The translations under genes and the position numbers were made by a program. Below are positions 39,161 through 50,019 of a DNA stretch of 64,000 bases, piece after piece; position 1 is the stretch's first letter, and each line of letters begins with the position of its first letter. Source of the stretch: Rhynochetos jubatus (taxonomy: Eukaryota > Chordata > Aves > Eurypygiformes > Rhynochetidae); assembly GCA_027574665.1 (NCBI GenBank), contig CM050652.1, positions 42,560,307 through 42,624,306 of the forward strand, written 5' to 3'. The notes beneath the pieces were generated by a model. The model saw only the letters and a program-made list of their open reading frames with translations, was not told where the DNA came from and searched no databases.

Positions 39161-39379
39161 TTCCAATGGGACACAAGAATTTTTTTCACAGTGAGAGCAG
39201 CCATTGGAATAATCTCCTCAGGGAATTGGTGGATTTCCCAACACTGGACACTTCTAAGATTCAGCTGGATAAGGTATTGGGCCATCTTGTCTAGACCATG
39301 CTTTAGCCAAGAAAGATTGGACCAGATGATCCTTGAGGTCCTGTCCAACTTCATATTGCACAATTCTGTGATTCTGTAA
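38428..39379 (+). mobile_element. CR1 LINE copy with internal deletion of the RT core
   Basis: The copy opens within the ORF2 linker that follows the endonuclease (LEFFENILLEAEKQFIPFKG), runs into the start of the reverse transcriptase, then jumps near 39160 from the PISLTS region straight to the CR1 3' end (ACAGTGAGAGCAGCCATTGG, TTGGACCAGATGATCCTTGA, CTGTCCAACTTCATATTGCA, TTCTGTGATTCTGT). The palm with the catalytic aspartates is absent. It has no 5' UTR and no full endonuclease, so it is both 5'-truncated and internally deleted. Confidence 0.92.
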
Positions 39380-39929
39380 TTGCAGTGGAAGAAGAAATTT
39401 CATGCAAAATTTTAAAACCCTGCATTTATACATTTTTATGGTCTCATATTAAGTTTGTGGTCTGTGGTGCTCCATCATTGGGAACTGCCAAACCCAGAAG
39501 TGAGGAAATACTACCACTGAATAAAGTAACTTTTCATATTTCAGGAATCTGTGTAAGGTGATTATTGTTTTGGAGCTTTTCACTCAGTGTTCAGAAGTCC
39601 TAGAAATTAAGTAACTTGATGTATTCAGGACAGTGAAAAGAGTTATAGTGGGTATAGAAGCACTCAGCTGTTGATCTAGAGCTAAAAAAATCTGCCTCTA
39701 TCATTGTAGATTTGTCTAGACAAATGGATGAGTAAGCATTTGGTGTGAGGTGTTGTGTTATCTAGGCCCTGTCAGCAGCAAGGCAGCTTTTCCCTTTAAT
39801 TCATTAACAAGGAATATTACTTTTTTGTTCATCATGAACATACTTTCCATCTAGGCTGACCTTGTAACTGTAGCCTAGGTTGAAAATGTTCCCTGAACAA
39901 TTGGAGAAAGGTAAGCTTTGCTGCCCTGA
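39380..39929. other. Short spacer between CR1 copies, nothing seen
   Basis: AT-rich sequence of about 550 bp between two CR1 fragments of opposite orientation. No feature was recognised. Confidence 0.5.
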
Positions 39930-40165
39930 ATAGAATCACAGAATGGTTTAGGTTGGGAGGAACCTTAAAGACCATCTAGTTCCAACCCCCCTGCCATGGG
40001 CAGGGACACCCTCCACTAGACCAGGTTGCTCAAAGCCTCATCCAGCCTGGCCTTGAACACTGCCAGGGATGGGGCACCCACAGCTTCTCTGGGCAACCTG
40101 TGCCAGTGCCTCACCACCCTCTCCGTGAAGAACTTTTTCCTGATAGGAAATAGGCATTGCTTAAA
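39930..40165 (-). mobile_element. CR1 LINE 3' fragment
   Basis: On the plus strand it opens with ATAGAATCACAGAATGGTTT, the reverse complement of the CR1 3' terminus, followed by AGACCATCTAGTTCCAACCC, CTGCCATGGGCAGGGACACC and the AGGTTGCTCAAAGCC, GGCACCCACAGCTTC and GGGCAACCTGTGCCAGTG boxes. Read on the minus strand it gives RHWHRLPREAVGAPSLAVFK, a frame typical of CR1 tails. Divergence is low compared with the copies at 18.8 and 46.6 kb, so this is a younger insertion. Confidence 0.95.
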
Positions 40166-41818
40166 ATGTTTTTCTTCCATATGCAGGCTGAGGAACAGAC
40201 TCAATTGAGCTTGATGAGACTCTTTCCATGAGTATAATCTGCAAGCTGAAAAAAAGTATGTAACGGAAATTTTAGGAACTAGTATGCACTTTTCCCAGTG
40301 GCCTCCTTGAACCTTTCTTTTTATCTCTGCATCTTCTGCACACTTCCATTTTCTTTTCTTGTTTCAAAGAGAGAACAGAAGGTTCTTGATTGAGTTATAA
40401 AATCTTGCAGCTTTACATATGTGTGGCAGGACTTGAGTACTTTCAAAGATGGTCTGATGTTAGTTCTAGGTGCTGGAAGTGGAAACGAATGTTATTTACT
40501 CAGTCCCCTTTCAACACTCCTTATATCATTACTACATCATATTGCCTTCTGTGAAAGGACTGAAACTTGACTGAAATTCTTTCTGACATTTATTGTTTGA
40601 AATTCTTTCTTTCCGTGAGTGAATTAAAATTCAGTACTTTCTTATTTGCTTGTTTTTCAGAAACTTGCTTTCCTGGGAGTCTTTTAGTATGATGCCAGAA
40701 ATTACCTAAAGGTTATTGTAGCACTGCAAAAATATTTAAGAGACTCAGGTGTTTGAGTATTAATAAGATAAACCGACTGAATATAGAAACATGAGAATGA
40801 AGTAACTCAATTTACTGTGTTTTTGACTGAAAGATCCTGTACTTGAATTTTACTATTAAAAGTACCCAGTCTGTATGAATGTCACTTTTGCCTAAATCCC
40901 ATAGAATAGTGACAACAGCAAATACATTAGACACCCATTGCAGCCTACACCCCATGTTAAGCATCAGAATCCTTTTGTGGGTCTGTACTACTGTTCCTGT
41001 CTAAATGTTCTCTTTCATTCACTCTGTGTTTGATACCTGTATGCTCAAATAGAGCTAAAGCTGTTAATGGAGAGCCTCCACAAGGAAAGATGAATATGTT
41101 CTGAGGGAGAAAAATCTATGTCACAGTTCAATTTTCTCTTTTTCCAGATGAGAACATCTATAAGCAATACTCTTGTTGGTGCTATTACAGTATCAAAACA
41201 ACTGATGTTGCTTATCCTACTTTTCTCCCTTATGCTTTTGATTACCTGTATTCCTACATGGGCAATAGTGGTACTGAGGTTACAAAATGTGTTCTGCTTT
41301 AAAACCTGATTTCAGATGACTGTGACTCATTAGCTCTTGGGTTGTAATTTTCTATTTCTGGTTTCTAAGCAAAGAAGAATCTTGTCAGTCTGCACTGAAG
41401 CAGCTCAATTATTTTTGAGTCAAGAACATGTGTAGAAAAATACTGTCCTGTAATATAAAAATCCTTCTAGTCTTCAACCAGTGCTACCTGTGGAGACCAA
41501 TGTACTATCACAATGTGAATATGACAGCTGTATGAGATACTGCAGAAAATACAGAAATAAGCTTTCTTTTGGGATTCCTTTTTTCAATTCTTTGACAAAA
41601 CTGGAGATGTCCACTTAAAGTGTTATGGTCAAGTGGTATGTGAAGCAAGGTGAACAATGAAATACCTGGTTCTTGGGCCAGCTATAATTTGATTGTGCTG
41701 CTCTACAGCATGATCAAAAGATAAAGGGGTTCCTTGTGCTATTACTGTTGCTTGTCACAGAAAGAGCGCTCAGATCAGGTGCAGTGGGCAGACAAATCTT
41801 TCATCGTAGCCCTGAAGG
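40166..41818. other. Spacer between CR1 copies, no gene seen
   Basis: AT-rich unique-looking DNA. No exon, RNA gene or repeat was recognised. Confidence 0.5.
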
Positions 41819-41897
41819 TAATCACACAGAATGGTCAGGGTTGGAAGGGACCTCTGGAGACCATCTAGTCCAACCCCCCGTGCCAAGGCATATTCAT

Positions 41898-42689
41898 CTA
41901 GAGCAGATGACACAGGAACATGTCCAGGCGGGTTTTGAACATCTCCAGAGGAGACTCTGCTACCTCTCTGGGCAGCCTGTTCCAGTGCTCTGTCACCCTC
42001 GCAGTGAAGTTTTTCCTCAAACACAGGTGGAACTTCCTGTGCTCCAGATTGTGCCTGTTGCCCCTTGTCCTGTCTCTGGGCACCTCTCCTGTTCTCCAGA
42101 ATCTTTCAAAGATGATGGAGTGTGGCTTAGCAATAACATCTGCCAGCATTCTCGGCACTCGTGAGTGCATCCCATCAAGGCACCTGGATTTGTGGGTGTC
42201 AAGTTTGCTTAGCTGATCTCTAACCTGCTCCTCCTCTACCAAGGGAGAGTCATCCTTACTCCTGACTGTGTCTCTTACCTCCAGCATCTGGGATCCCTGA
42301 GGTCCAGCCTCGGCAGTAAAGACTGAAGGAAAGAAGGCATTCAGTACCTACGCCTTCTCTGTATTCTCCGTCACCAGGGCACTTTCCTCTTTCAGTAGCA
42401 GGCCTACATTTTCCCTAGTCTTCCTTTTGCTACTGATGTACTTGTAGAAGCCCTTCTTGTTGTCCTTAATGTCCCTTGCCAGATTTAGTCCTAAGTGGGC
42501 CTTAGTCTTCCTCATTGCATCACTGCGTACTCTGACAGCATTCCTATATACTTCCCAAGTGGCCGTTCCCTTTTTCAACATTCTGTAGGCTTCCTTCTTC
42601 CACATGAGTTTTTCCCCCAAAGCTCCCTGCTCATCCATGCAGGTCACCTGCCTCCTCTGTATGTTTTCATACTTGTAGGGATGCACCAC
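41898..42689 (-). pseudogene. CR1 ORF2 linker, RT start and C-terminal tail
   Basis: Minus-strand peptides in order are LGLNLARDIKDNKKGFYKYI and SSKRKTRENVGLLLKEESAL in the linker; VRDQLSKLDTHKSRCLDGMH, SRVPRMLADVIAKPHSIIFE and RFWRTGEVPRD from the first RT block; then, after the deletion joint, RKNFTARVTEHWNRLPREV from the 3' tail. RT motifs A to E, including the catalytic Asp pair, are absent. A stop interrupts the frame near 42345. The parts either side of the joint both match CR1, so this is an internal deletion and not two separate insertions. Confidence 0.85.
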
Positions 42690-43414
42690 TCTGGAGCTTG
42701 GAGGAAGTGTCGCTTTAATATTAGCCAGCTCTCTTGGGCCCCCCTACCTTCCAGAGCCCTAACCCACAGGACTCCTCCAAGTAGGTCTTTGAAGAGGCTA
42801 AAGTTTGCTCTCCCAAAGTCCAGGGTTCTAATCCTACTTATTACCCTGCTTCTTCCACACAGGATCCTGAACTCCATCTCATGGTTGCTGCAGCCAAGGC
42901 TGCCCCCAACCTGCACATCCTCAACCAGTCCTTCTTTGTTTATCAGCACAAGGTCTAACATCACCCCTCTTCTTGTTGGCTCCTCCACCACCTGGGCCCA
43001 AAACTTGTCATCAATCTTCTGCTGGAATCTTCTGGACTGTGCATGCCTAGCTGTGTGGTTCTTCCAACAAATATCAGGGTAGTTGAAGTCTCCCATGAGA
43101 ACCACAACCTGTGAGCGTGAGGCTACTTCCAGCTGTCTGTAGAAGGCCTCATCAACTTCCTCTTCCTGATCACGTGGCCTATAGTAAACACCCACAACGG
43201 TGTCCTCCATATTAGCCTGCCCCTTAATTCTTACCCGTAAGTTCTTGACTAGTTCTTCATCCACCCCTAAGCAGAGCTCAATACATTCCAGTTGCTCTGT
43301 CACTTAAAGAGCAACTCCACCACCTCGCCTCATTGGTCTGTCTTTCCTGAAAAGCGTGTAGCCATCCATGACAGCATTCCAGTCATGCAAGCTATCCCAC
43401 CACATCTCTAATTG
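42644..43414 (-). pseudogene. CR1 ORF2 endonuclease domain remnant
   Basis: An apurinic-like (EEP family) LINE endonuclease on the minus strand. Visible motifs are LEMWWD with the metal-binding Glu at 43406-43408 (family form TETWWD), VVGVYYRPRDQEEEVDEAFY, MGDFNYPDICW with the GDFN box near 43082-43093, QVVEEPTRRGVMLDLVLINK and GCSNHEMEF. The last box is normally SDHEMVEF; here the catalytic Asp is Asn (codon at 42884-42886) and the Val is missing. An in-frame TAA at 43304-43306 splits the domain after RRGGGVAL. The N-terminal part of the endonuclease, before LEMWWD, is not recognisable. In live CR1 this domain nicks the target DNA; this copy could not. It continues at lower coordinates into the linker and RT start. 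Confidence 0.9.
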
Positions 43415-43538
43415 CAATGGGATCACGTTAAAGCTTCATATCTATTACTGGTTGTGATGGTGGAGTGTGAACACTAAAGCAGAGTCCTGCTTTTGTTGGT
43501 CACCAGGGTGCAAGGGGCCTCATTCTCAGAGGTACCCA

Positions 43539-44095
43539 CTACAGGAGCATGATCATGAAGCCACCTATCCATGTCCACCTCGGCTCCTCTAATACTGCGC
43601 AGCCTTCTAACCGTTTCCTGCAATTCAGCCACCTATGTAACAGATCATTGACCTGTGCACATCTTGTGTAGGTACTTACCTCTTCAGCAGGAGAAGGGTT
43701 TGGGCACTCACTCCATCCTAATGCCTGTACTGAAGTCTCCTTCCTTATCAGTTCCATCTAGGTGAATGCGTACAATATCCCTTGGGCTTTCTGCGTAGGG
43801 ATGCCAATCCTGGCTCTGCAGTCAGTGCCCACCATTTTGCAGATACCTGGATCACTTACCTGGGCTGTAGACCTACAAGCGGTTTGCCAGGCCCTACTGC
43901 GCTGCGCTCCAGGTCGCTGGCGGTCCCCAGGGCTGTTTAAATCTAAGATGGCCACGCTGTGTCAGCCTCTCTCGCGGGAGCTGCCGCCTCTGCCTGAGTG
44001 TCTCAGCTCTTCCTCGGGGTTCCCGGGCTCTGGGAACTTCCTTGTCCGCCGAACTGACCATTGCCGCTGCTGGGCTCATTGTCGACCGTGGTGAT
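43539..44095 (-). pseudogene. CR1 5' leader and ORF1-like remnant
   Basis: The minus strand contains LIRKETSVQALGWSE and YTRCAQVNDLLHRWLNCRKR, which resemble the Cys-containing, coiled-coil-like segment often found upstream of CR1 ORF2 in birds. They are preceded by a GC-rich leader without a clear long frame. A stop separates this frame from the upstream one at about 43758. Assignment to ORF1 or leader rests on position and remembered peptide style, so it is less sure than the endonuclease part. Confidence 0.6.
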
Positions 44096-45861
44096 GTATA
44101 GGTGTGTGGAAGGGCAGAACTGAGACAGAGTATCAAAAAAATGGCTTTGCAAGAGCATGTGAAAAGCAAATTTATCTTGTTACTTTTTCCATCTTGGAAA
44201 GATTGTTCTTATGAAGGGGTGAGAATGAAATGGATCCTTAACAAGATAGGTGTTTTCTTTCATTTTCAACACCTATTACTTACCTTTATACTCTGAGAGT
44301 GTACATAGGAACACCAAAGTAACCTACTTACACCATCCATTCTCTTCTAACAAATTTTTTTCTTTTCTCTTTGAATTATACAACTCGCAACCTTTTAGTA
44401 TTGCATCATGTGGCACTCTGCTTTAATTTTGAAAGTCTTGATTCTGCTGACATTGCAGATGAAGGTGTATGTTTTAATTTACATAATATTTCATCCTTAG
44501 TGTTTTCTTTAATGTTTTCTATGTATTTTATACATGCTCATACATTGCCATAGTCACCTTCGATTGAAACAGAAAATTGCAACGCATAAAAGTAGTTTTA
44601 TTTTGTGTGGCTATTATGATGCAATTGTTAAACATCAAATTGTACCTATCATTATTTTGTTTATACACTAGAGCTAAATATTTGTCTAAAATTCTGTCAT
44701 TTTCTTACTACTTAGTTGTCTTTCCTAAGAAGTTAGCAAATTCAGGTTTTCTTGTTTCTTTCCTCAAGGAAGACAAGGACCCATCTGTCAAGGCAGAAAT
44801 GAGGCAATATATGTGAGGTCCAGATAGCTAACACCATAGTTATCCAAATAGTTAGCCTACTAATTGGCAAGTCTCAGTGTTTGTACCTGTGCTGCTAAAT
44901 AATAGAACCATGGAATGATAATAGGACCATGGAATGAGTTTAATCACTGGGCAGTCCCCATTGCTAGACTATCAGCAGTTTCTGATCCCCTTTTTTCCTT
45001 ATACCAATTAACACTCCTCAAGATAATGCCCAGGCATAGATGGTTCAGGGGGTAATGCTTCTGTGGACTATTCCTTGCAGGCAGAACATACAAGATATCC
45101 CCCTGCCTCCTCCTCATTCTCCCACAGTATCAGCTCTTCATTCTCCAATATGCCCTCATACCCATATCCTACATGTTGCCACAAACACTCTGAGGTTCAT
45201 GCTATGAATTTATCGGAGGCTGTACCACAGCCTCTGCAATACTCCGGTTATTTTGAACCAAGAAGACCCATACAGAAAAAGAAGTATTCTTAAAACAAGA
45301 GAGATATCGTGTGGATCCCAGAGCTAAGAGCTAAGTAGTGTGGACTCAGCCAGTCTGTGCTGCTTAGCCTTAGGGACAAGCTTTGCTCCTGGCCCCCTTT
45401 TATTTAGACGTATATACACAGGTATGGCCTCTCTGTCTTTGGATGATGAGAATCATGAGGTTCCTTCCTTGCAGCTGTTTCCTCACTACAGTTCATGGAT
45501 CCTTTTTTATTTCCTTACTGATGCATAATTGAATGTGTTGATCCCTTTTAGCTACCTAATTTCTGACCTTGTTTCCTGATTCTACTAAATATATGTTGAG
45601 ACACTAGACTCAAACAACCACAACAACAGAAGTTAAACCCCGTTATTCCATTTATTTCACCTTTCAATTGATTGAAGAATCACACTGCTACTGTTCCATT
45701 TTCTATTTGTGTAAATTTTCTCACATTTTTTTCAATAGTAGAAGTCCAATGGCAGATACACAAATAGACACCCAATAAGAACAAAGTTTGAGCCTCTTGG
45801 TGTAATGCTTATCCTCTCAGCAGTAATACAGAATTTTCTGGAGAAACCTGCATTTTCTCTG
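44096..45861. other. Spacer with 18-19-bp duplication, no gene seen
   Basis: AT-rich DNA with short featureless frames. Nothing recognised beyond the small tandem duplication at 44901-44937. Confidence 0.5.
44901..44937 (+). repeat. 18-19-bp tandem duplication
   Basis: AATAGAACCATGGAATGAT is followed directly by AATAGGACCATGGAATGA, with one A/G difference. A local two-unit duplication. Confidence 0.85.
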
Positions 45862-46077
45862 ACATAAAGAGTCTTTACTGAGGGGATGGTGAAACATTGG
45901 AACAGTCTTCCTGGAGAGGTGGTTGATGACACCTGACAGTGTTTAAGGGGCATTTGGACAATGCCCTTAATGACATGCTTTAACTTGGTCATTGCTAAAT
46001 TGGTCAGGCAGTTGGACTAGGTGATAGTTGTAGGTCCCTTCCAACTGAAATAGTCTGTGCTGTGCTATGCCATTCTG
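45862..46077 (+). mobile_element. CR1 LINE 3' fragment, diverged
   Basis: TCTTTACTGAGGGGATGGTG, AACATTGGAACAGTCTTCCT, GGAGAGGTGGTTGATG, the TTGGTCAGGCAGTTGGACTA box, GTCCCTTCCAACTGAAATAG and a degraded GCCATTCTGA terminus follow the CR1 3' tail order. It is about 215 bp, 5'-truncated and without coding capacity. Confidence 0.88.
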
Positions 46078-46648
46078 ACAGATAACAGTCCAGCCTGTCA
46101 GGACAAGATACATAGTCTTGCTTGCTACACTAAATTAAAGGCACTGTGGCATGGGAGGGAGGAGGACCCTCTCCATGGATGGGATCCATGCAGCGTGCCA
46201 TGGGAAAATCCATCCAGGGTCTGACTGATGCTGCATGAAAGTTGGCTTCCCAGCATCTGAAGGGATGCAAGATTTACTCACTATCTATATTCCTCTTTTT
46301 ATTCTATTTTATTCTATCAGCTATTTTATTATGCCATGTTTTCTTGGGCCTTTCTTACTGAGATCCCCCAAAAGCCCCTTTGTCATATCTCTCTGTCCTC
46401 CTCACCCCTGGTGCAGAACATTCACATTTGTAAAGTGTGACTTCTCTAAAATGAAATAGTGCTTTCAAACAGGATGGAAGTTAATTGACCAAGTAGTGTA
46501 CAAAAGAATCAGACTATGAGTTACTGTACGATACTGATGCAAAGAAAAAGGAAAAAAGATATGGATGATAAATATTTTGCTTTGCTTGATACAAGGAAGT
46601 CATCCTCACCTGCTCATCTGAAATGCTGTAACTATTTTATACTCATAG

Positions 46649-46917
46649 ACAAACTGAAAAGAGTTCAAAACAGGGCAACAAGAATAAAAGGATTCTAAAA
46701 CATGAAAGCAGGCTGAAAGAGTTGGACTTGAAACCAGAAGCCTGTGAGAGGATGTAAGAGCTGTCTTCAAACACCTGGAAGGTTGTTATAATGAAGACAG
46801 TGGTCATGTGTTCTGTATGTCTGCTAGCATGGTGCACAGTAACAAGCTCAGCTTGCCATAAAGAAGTTTTAAGTAGGATACAAGGGAAGACTTATTAATT
46901 ATGAAGAACAGGGTAAG
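46649..46917 (+). mobile_element. Old CR1-like LINE fragment
   Basis: Diverged matches to the CR1 ORF2 C-terminal region: GAGTTCAAAACAGGGCAACA, an AAAGCAGGCTGAAAGAGTTGG-like box (core AGGCTGAAAGAGTTGGACTT), GCTGTCTTCAAACACCTGGA, AGGTTGTTATAATGAAGACA and a GGGAAGACTTATTAATTATG-like box near the end. It is more diverged than the other copies, suggesting an older subfamily. It lacks the extreme 3' end and has no coding capacity. Confidence 0.72.
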
Positions 46918-48810
46918 ATCCTGGAGCCAGTGTTGGTGGGTGTTCGGCAGAGCAGCCTAACAAACGCTGTCTCAGGTCCAGGCACACCCAGTAGTCTTTG
47001 TGGTGAAGGAACAGGATGACTTCTCAAGGTCTCAGTTGCAATTATGTTTCCATGCTCCAAATTTCCCTCCCCCAAGGCTCTGGGTTGTAGTGTTGGATGT
47101 AACAGGGAGAAAAAGGGAAAAGCTAGCATACTAGAGTATGTAAATTGAAGCAACAGTCCTATGATACTGTAGAGTATTATATGCACAGTTCCTAGGAGAG
47201 AAACTGAGACACACTGAGCAATTCTTGCCTTTACTGTCCTACCCTAATTTTCAGGAGATGTCTGTGATGGAAAGGAAACCCCCCCCATATGTCATATTAA
47301 AATATATATTTTAAATGGATTCCAGTTCAGCATATTAAATGACATGAGTGAAGATGAACATTAAACCAGGTTAGTTTTGAATGAAGAAAAACATGTTTGA
47401 ATTGACTCAGTTCTAGGAAATGCATCCTTAATAGAAGGATTCAGTCACTGTATATGCATTTCTGGGCTTCGTGTTTCTGTCTTAGTAGATTTTTCCATAG
47501 GAGGACCATCCAATGTTTTGGAGAAACCCAACCAAACCAAACCAACCGAAAAAAAACCCCAAAACAACCCACCTACATTTCAGTGTGATGGAATTGTTAG
47601 GAAACTTGAAAATAAAACTAACAAAGATGAATAGGGTCAATTTTTGCTGATGAGTGTTTAGGCATCCCAAGTGAATCAGAAGGTATGAACCATGGCATCT
47701 CTATTCCAAAATTGTTTGTAGAAAATCTTGTTTGAATCTACCAAATATTGATGCTATGTTGTATTCATAAAATAAGGCAAAGAGCATAACTAACTAGCGA
47801 ATGACAAACCCAAATAGGGCATCTTGCTATTTTTCTGATGACCTTAAATAAAACTTTTCAGATGCTCAGCTCTGTAAAAAGAACATGGAGAGAATGCAGC
47901 ATGGAAATTTATAATTAGGACAAAGAAGTCAGCAGCAAAACATAATACATAAGAATTAGAAAAAGCAGGAAGAAAACAAATATGAATTTATCCAATACCA
48001 CAGAATAGAAATAAAGTATGGTATTATGAAGTCAGTTTACTTTGACTTCTTTTTTCTTTAATGATTTGAGAAAATATTGTCAAATAATTTCTATATTACT
48101 TTTCTTGTAAGTCTTTCTGGATAATGGAGTATATTTTAGAAATAAGCCAAGGCTATATTTTAAATTTTTGTTTGTTTTCCTCTTTAATGCTATATTATGT
48201 TAAAAAAATGAACCTGCTGTATTAAATAACATTGCAATTATTTTTTTTAAAAAGCGATTATACTGTGAGTTTTAGAGAAAAAGAAGGAAAATTTTAAGGC
48301 TTGAGTTTAGATATTTCTGTGAATAAGTAGCAGCAGTATCAAAGCAGCAGGCCACTCCATCCTTAGAAACACTTCAAGAATTTCAAATGAGAAAAATGGT
48401 ATCTCAAAAGTTTTGTTCTTTTTAAATGCAAATAAATGAAAATCTAATTAAAAATGTTTGGTTTGCTGACACTTCTTATTTCAAAGTTAGGGTTTATGCT
48501 ATTTTTAACTGAAAATCCTAAATAATGCCTGGTCTTTGGGATAAGTTAGGGGTTTTTATAAGGAGAATGCTGATAATACTAATATTGATTTTGTATACAT
48601 AGCACTAGTATAAAGTACGTCCCAATTTTCTGTTTAAAATAGGAAAGGAAAAATGAATTTTCTCTACCATTAAAAATATTGTAAACATTTTCATAAAAGT
48701 TTGTATGACAATTTTTTAAAGGACATGCAGTTGCACAGCATTCACTTTTAAAAGGAGTGACTTCAAATCCCTTCCAGTATCCTCATTACTGTGAATAGTA
48801 AGGATTAAAG

Positions 48811-48879
48811 GGCTTCTGCCAGCAAGGATGTTACAGTGTTAAAGGAAGGCTTCTGCCAACAAGGGTGTTATGGTGTTAA
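48811..48879 (+). repeat. 37-bp tandem duplication
   Basis: GGCTTCTGCCAGCAAGGATG with TTACAGTGTTAA recurs 37 bp later as GGCTTCTGCCAACAAGGGTG with TTATGGTGTTAA. Five or so differences separate the units, so it is not recent. The unit matches no repeat I know. Confidence 0.88.
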
Positions 48880-50001
48880 TGCTCCACTCTGTCCACCACA
48901 GAGGCATCCTATGCTTGTGCTGAACCAAATCTAATATGTTTAATTGATTTGAAAACAGATTTTCTGAATCATTAGTAGTGTAAGATGCTCCTACTCTTCT
49001 TCTGTAGGCAAGACACTCATTCAGGTAAATGAGCAAGACCAAAATCACAGGTGACCCACCCGTGTGTCTTGCATACATCTACAAGTAGATCAAATGCAGT
49101 TCCTGTAACAGGCAGTGGCACTGTGGTAACTGGGGAGCTGCTGAATACTCTGAACCCCCAGGGGAGCACCCAGTGGTTGGTATTGATTGCCCTGACACCC
49201 TACTGCTCAGCTCTGTCCCAGCCCTTGGTGCAGCAATGGGCTCTATGGTACTCACTCATATGCAACTCTGAATTTTCTCGCCTCAGACCTTCAACATATA
49301 AAGTATGCATTTTATGATCAATCAACCAGGATTTTTTTGGTTTGTGATTCAGGAAGGTTCAAACATTCATTAGAAGTTCTCATATGAAAATTACAGGCAT
49401 CAGGAATTTTAAACTGAGACGATGCAGTGTATTGCTGTGAAATGATGCAGGATGCTCAAAGGAAAAAGAAATGGGAGACCTAATTTGGTGAGAAAGGGAC
49501 AATAATCTTTCATCTTCACACTGGCAGAGCTCTACAAGGCAGTATGCTACATACTGATGGTGCTTTGGCCATGAAAATGAGCAAAGCTGGAATGCATTAA
49601 CACTTTGGACCATTAGTAATAGGTGGTAGAAAGTGGAGCTTTCTTGGCTAGCACAGTGCATCCTAAGTATTGCTGGAGAAGAGAGTTAGTGCCTTGGAAA
49701 GTGCTCAGCTTTTAAGTTGGGTCTGAGAGATAGGAGGAAACATTTATGACCTCTGATTGTCTGTGTTATGCAGAAATGTGAACATTGTGCAGCTATGGGG
49801 TCCAGAGAAGGTCCTGTGTTTACTCACTGCTAGGATTCACCTTGCACTGAGTGTCGTGTCCAAAGCAGAAAAGAGATTACATTTTGTAGATGGGCAGGCT
49901 TTGCATTTCTTATATTTGGATCAAATGAAATCCTGGAGGTATTAGCCAAAAGCAAGCTTGATTACATGAATATCCTCTTGGACACATCACTTCATCAGGG
50001 C

Positions 50002-50019
50002 TTTTTTTTTTTTTTTTTT
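50002..50019 (+). repeat. Poly(T) tract of 18 bases
   Basis: Uninterrupted T run followed by AATAATAAG. It could be the reverse complement of a poly(A) tail, but no retrocopy body was recognised at higher coordinates. Confidence 0.9.

Larger units (their letters stand above)
41819..44095 (-). mobile_element. CR1 LINE with retained 5' region, internally deleted (about 2.3 kb)
   Basis: The 3' end is at about 41819 (plus-strand ATCACACAGAATGGTCAGGG is the reverse complement of the CR1 end) and the 5' end is at about 44095, where a GC-rich leader (about 43890-44095) gives way to AT-rich flank. In the element's own direction one sees the GC-rich leader, an ORF1-like stretch, most of an ORF2 endonuclease, the linker, the beginning of the reverse transcriptase, then an abrupt jump near 42070 to the C-terminal tail (TEHWNRLPREVAESP). 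CR1 elements are usually about 4.5 kb when complete and most copies are 5'-truncated, so a copy with its 5' region but no RT core is unusual. No target-site duplication was found, as expected for CR1. Confidence 0.9.

Noticed and set aside
38884..39363. 159-codon minus-strand frame
   Set aside because: It is antisense to the CR1 ORF2 remnant at 38428-39160 and its 3' tail.
42495..43082. 195-codon plus-strand frame
   Set aside because: It is the antisense of the CR1 ORF2 endonuclease and linker, which are readable on the minus strand.
47297..47314. 18-bp perfect AT palindrome (TTAAAATATATATTTTAA)
   Set aside because: Such palindromes are common in AT-rich DNA; no origin, terminator or protein-binding context is evident.
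49999..50019. Poly(T) as the tail of a minus-strand processed pseudogene
   Set aside because: No recognisable gene sequence or target duplication follows at higher coordinates.
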